Positions 47,740 through 61,265 of a stretch of DNA of 64,000 nucleotides are shown one piece after another; position 1 is the stretch's first letter, and every line of letters starts with the position of its first letter. The position numbers and the translations under genes are program-made. Source of the DNA: Phaseolus vulgaris (taxonomy: Eukaryota > Streptophyta > Magnoliopsida > Fabales > Fabaceae); contig NC_023751.2 in assembly GCF_000499845.2 (NCBI RefSeq), positions 6,723,835-6,787,834 of the forward strand, in the 5' to 3' direction. The notes beneath the pieces were generated by a model. That model had not been told where the DNA came from, made no database searches, and was given only the letters and a program-made list of their open reading frames with translations.

Positions 47740-48820
47740 TAATGCCATGGAGTTTATATAGCAATATTAATTATAGATAGACTGAGGACTTTAGATAGTA
47801 TTTGTGATTGGACGTATTATTGTTCGGTGATCTCCTGATTACTTCAAGTCTTCTTCTACAAATGTTGATGTTTGGGTACCTTATTTCTTCCTACAAGCTC
47901 TATTTATAGTATTAGTTTATGAACCCTTACTTAATGGGTTGAACATTACTTATTAACGGAAGTGTTAACCCGTTTTATTTGTTGTGTTGGAGATATTATT
48001 TCCCGTATATTGGTATATTGACTCATTCAATAATATCGTAATTGTTATTTATTATGTAACTTTATGTATTATTTTACTCGTACTATCAGTTATATATATG
48101 ATATTTCATGTCACATCCAATTCATATATTGAAAATATTTTTTTTATTATTTCACTTGCAAAAACAAAAGTTTTTATTTTATCTCACCAGTTAAAAGCTA
48201 GTCAATATGTATAGTTGTTCAATAATTATCTAAAAATAAAGGTTTTTTCCTATTATAATTGTATTTTTATGACCTCATATTTTAATAAAAGAAATCTATA
48301 TTTTTACTTGAAAAATATCCATGGAATACTGGTTAACAAGATTCATTTAGTTAATTTCTTTCCTCTTCTTACAATATTTGATTTTAAAAAATCTACAGCC
48401 AATTTCTACTCCTGTTATTATAATTAATCAATATCTTAATCATTTGGTCTATTAGCAACTAAAAACTTTTTGTTGGTCCAATATATTTTTTATAATTGAG
48501 TGCGTTGCTAGAATTTATAATGAATCGATTGAATAATTAAGGAATAAAAATTGCAATTTCTCTCTCTCAACTATGATTCACCTCTGGTACTACCGTTGAT
48601 CTTGTATGCCAACTTTATTTTGCCTATAAAACAATACGTATCTGCAACTTAAAACTAGTTTGATTTGATATTATTACATTCCATTCCCTCCATTTTATTC
48701 TTTTCCACCTATACAAAAAAAAAATACATAGAATCGCAATTATTACTTCAAAGCCACGTCCAATTGCAGGGAAAAGAAACGGGCTATTCAGGCCCGTTAG
48801 TTCCTTTGTTAAAACATCAT
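47740..48820. other. AT-rich DNA with possible LTR debris
   Basis: Around 47880-47960 GGTACC, CTATTTATAGTATT and a GGGTTGAAC segment resemble LTR remnants elsewhere in the window, but are too diverged to assign. The rest shows nothing. Confidence 0.25.
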
Positions 48821-49244
48821 GGCAAATTCTTCCTGCACCATATCAATTTTAACCTACACCATATCAATTTTTTAAATTTTCAAAACTACCCTCCTGCAAC
48901 ATATCAATTTTAACCTCCACCATATCAATTTTTTAAATTTCCAAAACTATCCTTATTCCAAATTAAAAATTTCAAAATAATAATTATAATTGAGAAATAA
49001 AAAAATACATGTTGAAAAAAAAATTCTGAACACAAAACTAAAAATACATTCCGGATAAAAAATTTCAGAATTCAAAAATATGTTCCGAAAATTGAAATCT
49101 AAAATATTTCACATAAAAGATTCAAAAATAAATTTTCCCATTTTTGTGTAAGGTTATTTTCGTCATTTAGGAGAGGTATTTTTGTCATTTTCTAGAACTG
49201 ATTGGGTGCATGCTGAAATTGATATGGTGGAGGGAGAAATTGCC
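48821..49244. mobile_element. Mutator-like MITE (424 bp) with perfect 9-bp TSD
   Basis: Begins GGCAAATTCTTCCTGCACCA and ends with the inverse TGGTGGAGGGAGAAATTGCC. AAACATCAT is repeated exactly at 48812-48820 and 49245-49253. The left side carries two to three copies of CACCATATCAATTTT. Non-coding interior. Confidence 0.87.
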
Positions 49245-51950
49245 AAACATCATTCTTTTACTGCTGTATTTTAGTTACTGTTATTATTCTGCTTTTGGAC
49301 CTTTGTGGATCTTTTGGGCTTTTACTAATGCCTAGTGCCTATATTATTTTTTACTCTTTGTAAGCACACAACACACACATTCATTCTCTAATTAATGAAA
49401 CCCTTTTTTACTCATTCTTTCTCTTTCTCTCGAAGTTTCTCCTTCTTCTTTCTCTGAACTTCTCTATATATTCAGGTTCTTGTTTTGACACTCTTTTACT
49501 GCAATTAATCATTTTCATGACCCTTTTCAGTTTGATGATTGAATTTGGACCTGCTCTATAAGTTACCTAGTTTTCTTCAATACTCTTCAATTGCAAAAAT
49601 AATTTAACAATGTTTAGTACCATAGAAATATAAACATCACAGCAACATGATTCACAACATTACAAACTTGATCCAAAGTATGGAAGAAATTTGATTGATG
49701 ATTTGATTTTAATTATAATTTTAGGAGCATGGAAATTTACAAGGCTTTCTATGTGAACAATTATGAAGCCGTTTTGAATTCTTCAGGCTAATATGGCCCA
49801 CCACCCAGAATATAAATGCTGAAAACAAAACAGTGAATAATAGGAAGAGGGGGTCTAAGGTTACTTTTATTTTTTCCATTAAGAGTATAATGATCATTTT
49901 GCTAACTCTACGGAGGTGCAGGAAGAAGTACTGAAGTGCAGGAAGAATTTGCTTTACAAAAAACTCTTATTGGGGTGAAAGGCTGGATCACGCCTTAGGG
50001 CCCACTTTGACTGTGTGAGAAGTGCGGTGAGTGGAACTCCTCCTACATTTTCTTCTACCCCTGGAAGCAAAAGGTGTAAAGTCATTCTACTTTATTTATT
50101 CTTTACATTTTTACACGTTAAGCCCTTAATTCCAATTCCATCTTAGACGTATTTACCATTTTGTAATACTCTTAATAATTTTATTTTATTTTAGGTTTAA
50201 TTATGTTTTAACCAAAACCGTATTTTCTTTTGAAATGAAAGAATAAAATGATTGAAATAAATAAAAATCAGAGGTCGGATTCATTCAAAACTTAAAATAC
50301 TATAACATAATTAAGTATTTATTTTAAATCTTAATTCTTATAAATTTTAAATTTGTGATAAATCAAATAAATTTAGAATTGAAAATGAAATAAAAAAAAT
50401 TTCAATTCATATCTTGATTATCTTAAATGAATTGTGGAAGCAAGATATTAATGAATAATTGATATTTGAGATAAAGTATATAGCTTTAGTTTGTTAGAAA
50501 TAATTGTTTGTAAAGCAATTAGTTTGACAGCAGGAATGAAAGTGTTGTGGCATTGTAAGTAAGACAAAACAAGTTGGGTTTCTTTTTATTATTTCAAACA
50601 ATGAAAACAAGGTTTTTTCTCACGTCTTTTGATGGCGAAACTAATAATCCACGTGATACCGAAATTGGCTTTTTAAAAAAGTGTTTTGTTATGGTTGAAG
50701 CTTTAATAATGCAGAAGCTCATGAATTGCTAATTGTGGATTAACCGGATAAGCAGTTATCCATACGGCACAGGCAGTGTTATAGGAAAAAGGGTTGCGTT
50801 TGGGTGTGAAATAGCGAAAGGTAAAGAAAAAGAGTCGGGGTGAGTGAGAAAAAGGGAGCACTATAGGCGCATGCAAGTTGCTCTGTCTTGAGAAACATTC
50901 CAATGCAATATGTAATATTAAAATATGGATTAGGCTTTAAGGTTGGTTGTGATGAATGGGGTATTCTAAGAATTCCAATTGAGCAAAAGGGTTTTGAGAG
51001 GGAAGGAGGGTATCTGGAAGCATGTGCAGTGCCGTGAAAAAGTTGAAATTGGAGTAAGTTGCGGCCCACCAAATCTCATAAAAATATCTCTGCCCGTCAC
51101 TTGAAAACGACGCTTACATTGGATTTGTTACCCCATTTGCGAAATGGTCCAAAAAAATCAATGCCTATGCTTCTCAACAACGCATACCATTCTAATCGAT
51201 CGCACCCATCACTCTATCTTCCCCACCTTTCCAGCTCAAATTGTTGAAAATCGGGATGCATCGTGACAAAGTCAATTAATTCTTCACCAGAAACCTACAT
51301 TTCCATCACTTGGACTTTCTGTCACTTGGCTTACCTGCTTTCGTTTCCTTTCATTTTTCGCTTCCAACTTCCTTGCCTTCTTCAATTACTCTGCACTTTT
51401 GTTTGTGGTTGCTCAATCATGCTAGTAATTACTTTCTGTCCTAAATTTCCACCCTACTGTTAATAAATTAATTTCAAAACACTGCTCGTGGAATATCAAT
51501 CCCGGCTCGCTATAGTGAATCGCATAACTGCTTCTAACTTCCTACATCATCAAATTTTAACTCCACTCACTAGGTATTGCCTTCAAAAGAAAACCAGACT
51601 TTGGGGCAAGAACTTCCTAGAATTCAGTTGTAGTTTGTCTTGGCAACAAGATTGTCATTCCTTTTTCATAGCAGCATCTTAATTGAAGGACCGAGCTTGG
51701 TTTTAATCAATAATTATTGGTACCAAGATTCATAACAAAATTTACCGTGACAAAATTTCTTATATAGGTTTCTATAAGAAAATTATATAAGGAGATGATA
51801 AGAAAAAATGAAGATCTTTTGATTTTATTGTGTGTATTGTATTTACATAATTCCATCATTATTAAATTAATTGTATATAATTGTGTACAATATCGTATCA
51901 TAGTTGCATACAATAATTGTGTATAATTTGATAATTATTATTTTCTTAAT
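49245..51950. other. intergenic DNA with a MITE end fragment; no gene recognised
   Basis: At 49914-49952 two copies of GTGCAGGAAGAA form an orphan right end of the Mutator-like MITE family. 50.6-51.5 kb is less AT-rich with several short frames, none recognisable. Confidence 0.4.
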
Positions 51951-52640
51951 ACTACAAGTTGGTAGATGAAGATCATGAACCCCAACTTGTCGTCGTAGCG
52001 TCAAAAAATGTTCATTGCCCAGTGCCTTCGTAAAAATATCTATGAGCTGTGTCGGTACATATGAATTACTGATTATCTCGATTTGTAATTTTTCTCGCAC
52101 AATGTTGGCAGTCTATCTCATTGTGTTTTGTGCATTCATGAAATACTGGGTTGGTTGTTAAGTCCTGCAAAAGATATCGCAACCAAACTATCTCCTAACA
52201 AGTATTGGTCATTACATATCTGGATAAGTTTGTTTGTGTTTTTGAGTTCCATGAGATAATAGAAGAACCAATAAAAATGCAATCCCCAGATATTGATCTC
52301 CAAGTTGTCTGACAACCTCCCCAATTTGAATCACAATAAGCTGTCAATGTCAGATTGTTCTCGGATGGCAATAACAATCCTTATCCGGTGATCCTACTTT
52401 AAGACTCGAATTGTGGCATCCCAATGAGGTTTTCTTGGAGCCTGTATATATTGCCTTAGGTCCGAATCGAAAATACTATGTCATTCGAGTAACCGTGAGG
52501 TATATAAGTCATCACACAAGTCGCCTGTATTTGACTGAATCATTTAATAACTCTCAATCGTCTGGTGTTAGTTTTACCTGAGCCAATCATCCTCCTGTAG
52601 TCAAGTCCTGCAAAATGCAACCATTAAAAACAACACAACA
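51950..52640 (-). pseudogene. Ty1/copia RT-RNase H remnant
   Basis: Minus-strand fragments in order: LIYLTVTR (about 52500), LTLTAYCDSNWGGCQTTWRS (about 52350-52290), ISGDCIFIGSSIISWNSKTQ, then REKLQIEIISNSYVPTQLID and IFTKALGNEHF (about 52100-52010). These are the end of RT, the RNase H domain and the ADIFTKAL-type tail of copia polyproteins. Frames shift between pieces and part of RNase H is missing. Confidence 0.85.
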
Positions 52641-55600
52641 ATTTAGTGAACTAGTTATCTTACTAACGAACATGATATTTAAATTAAAAGAAGGAACGCA
52701 AAGAACATATTTGAGAGTGATATGATATTGTTAGTGAATTTAATTGTGCTCGTAGATGAGATGGGCGCAATTGAGTTGTGGACAGATGATAGATTAACAT
52801 TTAGAATAAATGATTATGAAGTGTGTGTGAAAAATTGTGAATCAGATGCAATGTGATTGTTCCGCTATCCAAAATCCATGGTTTCGTAAAAGCAGAATTA
52901 ATAGACGAGTTATGGACAAGCATACCTGCAGTGTTTATAAAAGTGTCACTTTTGTTGAGCGAGTAAACAACATCTTTTGTCAGACATGGTCTCTTATTTA
53001 ATGGATAAAGATGGAGAGGCTGTCAGAGGATAAAAAGATGGTAAAAAAAATGAAGATCTTTTATTCTCGTGATTGTGGGTATTTACCTAACTCCATGTAC
53101 AGAAAATATATGAGTGTATGGATTTTCTCCCTCCAAATGACAAGCTAATTATGTAGGATCCACTAATCATAAGATTCTATCATTATTAAATTAATTACTT
53201 ATAATTACGTCATACAATAATATTGCATAAAATAATGACGTATAATTTGATAATTATTATTTTGTTAATAGTTTCGAGAAAGATGTGTAGAAATGTCAAT
53301 ATCACAATAGGTGTTTGTTTTGGTTGTTCCTTTGTCAATGTGGTATGTGTGTCTATATATGTGTTCTTTGAAAAATATATGGTATAATATATATTTTTCT
53401 AGGCATTATCATTGATATATTATATATGTTTTAATTATATATATATAAATAAATAAAAAAGTGTGTGTGTTTTTTTAATAAAATTATGATTAGTGATAGA
53501 TAGTAAGACTGTAGCAGAGGATGTTATAGTTCAAATAAATTTGAATTATTTAATATCAAATTAAAAAGTTTACTAGTTTTATCAAGAATCTGATTCTAAA
53601 AAGACTGGACAGTGAGAAGTTAATGTCTCTGATTATTGTCACGAGGTTTAGTTAAAATAATAAAATAGCAAATATGAAAGGAATCTATTTGGTTTAGTGT
53701 ACAGTAGAAAAATGGACTGTGCAGCATTTATTCTTTCTAGATATGGGAATGTTTGAGGCAAACAAAAAGTAGATGAATTCCCACTAAAGTTTGTGCAACT
53801 AAGATTTTTATAATTTTGGATTAATAATTTAAAACTTAAAAATAGTCCATCCTTTTACTGTTTTGTAGTAAAAATAATACACATAAAAAATGTTTTTATC
53901 TATAATAATAATAATGTATAACAGGCTTCATCTATTTAGTATCTATACATTATTTTTCTATTTTATCTGTAATATTATTTTACAGTTATAATAAAAATTT
54001 TACAGTGAAAAACTACCTGTGTAAAACAATAAACAAAAAAAAAATACAATATAAAAATTAAAAAATAATAAATAGTGTAATTTTACAGTGAAAAACTACC
54101 TGTCTGATTATATATAATTAAACTTTTTATTATAATATAACTTAAATATATTATATAATAAATAGTATATTTAATTATATCATTTTTATAAAATAAATAA
54201 ACTTACATAAAACAAAAAAATAATATATATTGAAAAATTATAAGAGATCATAATAAAAAATATAAGAATACAGAGTATAATTTTTTATTTGAAATTCTAT
54301 TTATCTTTACATAGTGTATTAATTATTTAAAAAATATAAAACATATAGTAAATCATAAAAATATAATTAATAAAAAAATCAACTCATATAATCTTAAATT
54401 CGTAACTAACAAATAAATAGAAATTAAAAGAATTCTCAAAATTTGACATTTAAAAAGTAAATGATGAAGTAGTAGTTTAAGATTTAATTATTATTCATTT
54501 TGTAAAAATCAAATTTGAAATTAAAATAATTTTAAATAAGTAAAAAGATTATAAATTTATAAATAAAAGTTACACATTCATTGTTTTTATTTCATTTTAA
54601 ATTTTATCTCACTAAAATTATTTTCACTAGATTCTCTAAATTTGTAAAAGATTGTTACTTTGTATGTTATATCAATGGGAAGTTGATAGGTTAATTAATG
54701 TGTATGAAATATGTGATGTAAGTTATGCATGTAGAGGTGAACATATACATATTTATACAAATATGAAATTGGAAGGTAAAGAGAGCATAATAGATATTAG
54801 AAGTGTTGTAAAGCATGATACTAGTCTAAATGGTGTTTTGAATGAATGGGCATAAATTGTTTGGTTTGGTTTCCGTAAGTTGTTTTATCTGTTTATAGAA
54901 AACATTAATTTTACAGTATTTAGTATTATTTAAGTAGTGTGTAATTATTGTATTTATTGTTCACAATCACTTTAAAAAAAACATGAGAACACTTAAGTGA
55001 TGAAGTGTATTGTTCAAGCTAAAGTTTGTAATTTGAGTGACGGAAGAATCAAGACAATTTGATTTATTGTGGAAACACGTTGCTCAAACGACATTGAAAC
55101 GATGTGCATGGATACTTTGAGATTCATGTATAAGGCTTGATCATTCAAGCACAGGTGAATAGGTGGTAGAAGATTATCGAGAACATGTTAGAAGAGTCCA
55201 ACGAGTTGAGACATTATAATGCTTAAGCGACACTTGTTTAAGCGAGGAAGGTTGATTACATGTGGGTAAGTGTTCTCTCTCTCACTTAATTAAAAATATA
55301 GGTTTCAGATATATGTGTGTGTAGAAACAGGAAAGGTCAAAATAGAAAGTTTAAACATTTTCTTTTTTCTTTTAAAATTATTATAATTTTTTATTTTATC
55401 TAAAACAATGGCACCTGAAGAAAAAAAAACGTATTAATTATTATTAAATAATATTAATAATTTTAATATAATATACCAAATATTGTTAATCAAAATAAAG
55501 TAAAAATTACAATTTATAATGTTAAAATTAAATATCATTTGTATAAATTATGAAACTCACGGGTTATAGCATATATTATATAATATTTAAGATTGCATAT

Positions 55601-58600
55601 ATTTAAGAGTGCTGATCAGAAATCTAGTAGAGTAAGTTCATTTTTGTTCCCTTTTTCCTTTCTTCTCCCTTCTCTCTAAGATTCTGACCTCCTCCCTTAT
55701 GAGTTTGACGATCGGAGTCTGTCATTGGACTTCTGACAGTGAATTCTACGAGATTGCCCAATCAAAATCTCAGATAGAGTAAGTTCATTCTTGGTTCATT
55801 TTTCTTTGAGTTGGTTTTGATTTGGTTATGTTTGTCTCTTAATTTAAGCTTGCATGTGCTTTTATCTTCATAAATAGTCTATGTTAGATCAGGGTCCTAG
55901 TGGTATAGTTTGATTTTTTATCAAGACTTTGTGGTGCAGGTTAGACTACCCTTGAGCTTTTGGTAGTTTGGAGCTCTTAGGAAGCATCTGCTCAAGTTCA
56001 GATAAGGAAAACTAGTTTTATTTTTTAAAATAGAATCCTAGGTTGGAAGATCTGGATGTGGGAGTGATGTGGTCACCGGTTTCAATCTTTGCTTGCAGGA
56101 TTGTCTCTTTTGAAGAGTAAAGTAATATATTGGTTGAAATGATTGATTTTGAATATTTTATATTGATTTTAAGGTGAATAAGTTGTTGAAAGTGTTTGTA
56201 ATTGAGAATTAAAAGTGTTTGTGAAATTATTATTAAGGTGTATTGATTTGTGAGTGTCATGTGAATGAGACGATCCAATATAATGGAATCACATAGATGA
56301 AGTTATTCAATTGGTGAAAGTCGGAGGAGGTTCATTTGGCTGAGTCTGGGGTTTGAAAGAACTTATCAGAGCATATTAGAGCATATTAGAGCATATCAAA
56401 TGAATTTACCTTGTCATATAAGATGATGAGGTATTGAGATTGATTATGCGCATGACTATGTGGATTCACAGTGAGTAGTAAGACAGGTGCAGGTCTCTAT
56501 ATGCTAATTTCAATACATGAGTCTTCGAAGTAGAGTCGAGTGTATGAGTATGTAAGTAAGTCGAAATCTGACAGGAATAATGTGGATTATAAATCTGATA
56601 GACACTTAATGACTTTGTGCAAATTATGATAATTTGATAAATTATGGGTGTTTTTAAAAATCAAATTTACATTAGAATTCTCAAAAATAGTTAGCTTACT
56701 TTGTGCTTTGTTTTCTTTAAATTGCGATGATCGTGTTAATTTACATGGGAGCATGTGAAGTTGCAGGTGATAGAGCTCCTCAGTGAGTAGCTAGAGGAAC
56801 AAATGTTTTGTTTTGAATGTTTTATTTGTAGACTTTTGTGTATATAATAAATCTATATGAAGAGGGATATTTTTTTTTAGATACAAATATAAGAAAGTAA
56901 TATATGTTTATATGTTAATTAGATATTACTTGCATAAATATATTAGCAAATATGGGTAAAATAGGATGTTACATGAAACTAAATCAAATATATTATAATA
57001 TTTGAATTTAATTACTCCATAATATTACCTACAGATAAATAAAATTAGAACTACGCTTTTTTTTTTGTCAAAACAACAATAAGTTGTCATGATATTATAG
57101 CATAGTTGTATTAGTTATCATATTATTGAATTTATAACTAAAAAATAAAATAATAATTTTGTTTCTAACTATATGGTACAAATCATATGTGCAACCATAA
57201 CACACATAGTTTGATTGACATGTTCTTGTTTTAATTTGATCAATACTTTTAAATATATAATTGCAATAAATATTAAAAAAACATTAACATTGATCAATCC
57301 TTCACAAAGTCAATTTTGAAAATTAAATGAACCGATTTAGCAGTTCAATGTATTTGATTACTTTAAGAATAGTATTATTTTATAAATTTTATAATAGAGA
57401 TTGATCAAAGGATACAGTTTTAAAAAAGCATAAATTAAAATGAGGGTTGAAATAAAGAGATAAGCTATTATTAAATAATCATAAGAATATAGACTAATAC
57501 ATATTTTTGTCCGTTGTCTTTTTTTTAATATTTTTATTTAGGTTTTTTAATTCCTGTGATTGACCCAACCTGGTCAACTAACTTAACCTGCACGCCTTGA
57601 GTTGAGTTGCCATCGCCACATATTGACCTCCATTATAAAATGAACGAAAAACATAAATAATGCAAATTTAAAAATTTCTTAAAAGTATGAACTAAGCCGC
57701 TCACACTAATTCCAAATTTGTAATGCGTGCAAAGCAATTGTATATTATACATTTAATAATTAAATTTTAAATTTCTCTATGAGCATACTCAACCTAATCC
57801 TAAAATCAATTTCAAACTCTTTAAAATTTTAAAATGTAATTTATATTCAAACTCAAACAATCAAATTTATCAATTATTTTTTCAATTATTTATATTTCAG
57901 ACAATTTATATCAATTAACGTCTATATAACTCAACAAAATAATTTTGTAAGAGAAATTTAGAACTTGTAACTATGTCACATTCACCTCTGAATCATCTAA
58001 CCTAAGTTCTATTGAAAGATGAAAATAGTTTCACTTACTTTAATAGATGAGTGAGTATGCAAAAGAACTTCAACACCTAAAAACACATAGATGAGCTAAC
58101 TTGCATTACTGAGCTTGATCAACGATATGAACACATACCGGATCCTGAATTAATAAAGACCAATCCTTAGGTCAAATACCTCACATGCATTTGTATCTAC
58201 AACTAAAATTTGTCTCAAATATAAAAAATCATTATTAAATTTATTTTAATAAAAAGTCAAATTGTCAAGTTTGCTTTATTCATTATCAAGAGTTTAAAGG
58301 TGATATATCATCGTCTCATGAAAAATGAGGTTAAAAATATAGAGAAAAGACAAAAAAAAATTTATAAAAATGATGATTGTTGATAAAAAGAGATAAATTG
58401 TGATTTGATCTCATTTAATATTAATATTCTTTAAAAAATATAATTTATTTTTTAAACTGTTAGCCATGCTAATTAAGAAGAAAAATCAATTCCGTCAGAA
58501 TTGTTTGAAATAAAAATATTTTTCTACTTATTTATATATGACGTAACTAATACTACGAGGACGGGAGAAATCACAAAATAACATCCAAACTAAGTTTAAA

Positions 58601-58649
58601 ATATTTTAAAAGATTATTTCACCAACTACTATTTATAATTTGTTTATAT
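52641..58649. other. AT-rich intergenic DNA, no gene identified
   Basis: Six kilobases without a recognisable protein or RNA. A 67-codon frame at 54652-54855 (QWEVDRLINVYEICDVSYAC) is not recognised. A small triplicate AGAGCATATT occurs near 56370. Confidence 0.4.
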
Positions 58650-58948
58650 TATTACGAAGGGGACTTTAAGCCTAACTCAACCCTTGCACCCACTTATATA
58701 CACACCCCTCACGCCGAGACTACCAACTCGTGCGTGGGACTATATATTATGGATGGTCCAATAGCGGCCCGATAGGTCCAACACAAACACTCGCTAGGAT
58801 AGGCTCGAAATGGCTCTGATACCATATTACGAAAGAGTGGACTTTAAGCCTAACTCAACCCCATAAAACCGGCTCAGTGGGGTGAGGTTTGCACCCACTT
58901 ATATACTATGAAAGGCTCTCATCTCTAGTCGATGTGGGATCTCCAACA
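58650..58948 (-). mobile_element. TRIM-like small LTR retrotransposon
   Basis: On the minus strand: a 124-bp LTR (58948-58825) starting TGTTGGAGATCCCACATCGA and ending CGTAATA; a primer-binding site TGGTATCAGAGCCA (58824-58811, initiator tRNA-Met type); a short internal part; and a second, partly deleted LTR (about 58704-58650) with GGTTGAGTTAGGCTTAAAGT. No coding capacity. TRIM elements are non-autonomous and widespread in legumes. Confidence 0.8.
58811..58824 (-). other. primer-binding site (tRNA-Met type) of the TRIM
   Basis: Minus strand TGGTATCAGAGCCA immediately after the LTR end, the canonical complement of plant initiator tRNA-Met. Confidence 0.8.
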
Positions 58949-60060
58949 TATATAAACATTGAATCCATGTATCTATGATGGTGAAGGTTTTTTTTTCCAC
59001 TAAAAAACATTGTATTAGCCATTTTTAAAAAAAACTAATTTATATATATATATATGTGGTTTAGGGTTTAGGATCTCAATTTTAAATTATAATATTATAA
59101 AAAATATAATTTGAATATTATATTAAAACTCACATTATAAAACATAATATAAGTTCTACAATAACTAATAATTTAAAATACCTAGAAGAAATCAATAATT
59201 GAAATTAATAATCATGAACTGCATAAAATTTTAAAAAATGAGTATGTTATAAAAAGCAAAGTATGAATTTTAGAAAAATAAACATCAATCTTATCTGCAT
59301 AAAACAAACTAAATTTAAAATTATTATATCTGATAAAAACTAAACATAATAAAAATAAGGTAAAAAAATTATAAACATTAGGTAAAGATAAGGATAAACA
59401 TAAATTATTCAAGTTTCAGCAATGTGAAACATGGATTTAAGAAAATAATTATTTAAATCTCAACAAAATAATAAAATAAGAAATAATTGACAATAATATA
59501 AAAGAATCATTCATTACAAATAAACTTTTGATTGAAGTGAGCCAAATAAAAAATATATTTAATAATATATGAAAAATTTATAATACTTGTTATTCTTGTA
59601 ATTTATAATCAAATTTTAATTCATACTTATATATAAAAGAGATTTTTCACTATAATCCTTTTTTTTATAGTTTTTATACTATTATCTCACTATTTTCTTA
59701 ATTTCTTATTTTAAGACAACAACAGAAAGAAATAGAGAGCATATTCTCACATATTTCCACACCAAATCTTATATATCAAATAAAATAACTTTAATTTTCA
59801 ATTACTCTCTACATTTTATTTTTTTCTTTTTAATTTCGATTCTTCTAAATTATTTCTATATGTATAATTATTAAAATATATATATATATGTTAAATTTTT
59901 ATAATAATAAATTTGTATTAAGTAAAAGAAAAAAAATGTAAGCACATGTTTTTCCGCTAGTTAGATATAATGCATTTAAAAATGATTTTATGTTGTAAAG
60001 CAAGTGTTTTATCACTAATAATGGATTATAAGATTTATGATTAGTAAGAAGGTAGTTATA
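58949..60060. other. AT-rich intergenic DNA
   Basis: No gene recognised; a short (TA)n tract at 59040-59055. Confidence 0.4.
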
Positions 60061-60478
60061 ACCATCATTATCTTGATTTGTTGCATGTGAAAAGAAAATT
60101 AGAATGGGGAGGAAGAGTGCGCATAACGGTTGAAATGGTGGAATCCAAGATTTGATTGGATGTGGAGTGGCATCTAGTGGCGCCGCATTTCAAGAGTTTG
60201 TCTCACACCTCTTTTTTGATGCTTCAATCCTACGCCGTAAACTGCGTCTAAACCCTACCAGAGTCAACGTAAAAGTTTAACCATGGTTAAACATGCGGCT
60301 GCCAGTATTCCATTCCACTAGCCTTTTGGTTCCTGGATAATGGAAGTGACCCTTTTATCCTGGAAGTGGTCCCCACCGGTATCTATATGCCAGGTCGTAA
60401 ACAATTATTAGTCACCTCTCTCTGGGCTCCACTCTGCTACCACCACTCACTTTCTCTTCTCTTCTCTTCCACGTAACA
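60060..60478 (+). promoter_or_regulatory. promoter-like segment, GC-richer than surroundings
   Basis: A 400-bp island with an 18-bp perfect palindrome GTTTAACCATGGTTAAAC (60275-60292) and a CT-rich patch (CTTTCTCTTCTCTTCTCTTC) just before an ATG at 60479. Looks like a plant core promoter and leader; transcription is inferred only. Confidence 0.4.
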
Positions 60479-60688
60479 ATGACATCATCGTCTCGCAATA
60501 CTTCATCTTCTCAACTTCCCCATCAACCAACGCCTCATCTCACTCTAGCTACCACCACCTATCCACCTATTCTCTATCTTTTAATACTAATATTACATAT
60601 ATCCCACTCTCTTAATACTTTCTCTATCGTAAGGGGTCTCGCAGTTCGAGATGCGGTTTATTTGACTGAGATAAGAGATTTTGACTGA
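60479..60688 (+). pseudogene. short ORF after the promoter-like segment, interrupted by LTR debris
   Basis: The frame starts MTSSSRNTSSSQLPHQPTPH, then a hydrophobic stretch (YPPILYLLILILHISHS). From about 60625 the sequence becomes that of the LTR remnant, so any original gene was truncated there. The protein is not recognised. Confidence 0.3.
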
Positions 60689-61265
60689 GGTCAAAGAAAC
60701 TGGTCGAGACAAGAGAAATCTAGCCGAGACAAGAAAAATCTGGTCGAGATAAGAAAATCTGGCCGAAATAAGGGAAACCTGATCGAGACTAGGGAAACTT
60801 GGTCGAGACTAGGAAAACCCGGTCGAGACAATGAAAACTCCACCGAGACAAGGGAAACCACCATAGACGGTCTGATCGACCGACACATAAATTCATTAAT
60901 GCTCAAACCAAAGTCAGTGAAACTAATCTGTCATTAAGGATTAGGTAATACATCCATAAGTGTGATCCATTCCACTAATTAGGCTCAATAAGATAAGTCC
61001 ATTAAAATAATATAAATAGCACACATCCCAAAGAGAAAGGTATGTAATTTATTACTGTGCAGTTACCCGAATACTGATCATCGACTTTAATGACTTGAGC
61101 GTCGGAGTGCCTTCCGCAGATACTCTCATTTGGTGTTCACCCGAGACCGAAAGCCGAAGGAGAAGCACGAAGACGAGAAGGACCCCAATCAAGCACCCAA
61201 CAACCTGCCCGACCGAAGGAAGAAGACAAAGACTTCAATAGTTCTTTACATCCCTAGCAGGAACA
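60655..61265 (+). mobile_element. 5'-truncated LTR of the same family as 21.5 and 33.5 kb
   Basis: Contains GACTTGAGCGTCGGAGTGCC (61092-61111), TATAAATA at 61011-61018, TTCATTAATGCTCAAACCAA and the end CCCTAGCAGGAACA at 61265. The first part is a run of GGTCGAGACAAGRGAAA units. The TGTACCGG start was not found, so the 5' end is lost or degraded. Confidence 0.75.

Noticed and set aside
51059..51682. three successive 60-66 codon plus-strand ORFs
   Set aside because: No splice-consistent joining, no known motif; composition fits chance frames in a less AT-rich stretch.
54652..54855. 67-codon plus-strand ORF
   Set aside because: Protein-like in parts but isolated, with no promoter, splice context or familiar motif.
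58811..58824. possible tRNA gene fragment (TGGTATCAGAGCCA)
   Set aside because: It is a primer-binding site directly next to an LTR end, not part of a cloverleaf.
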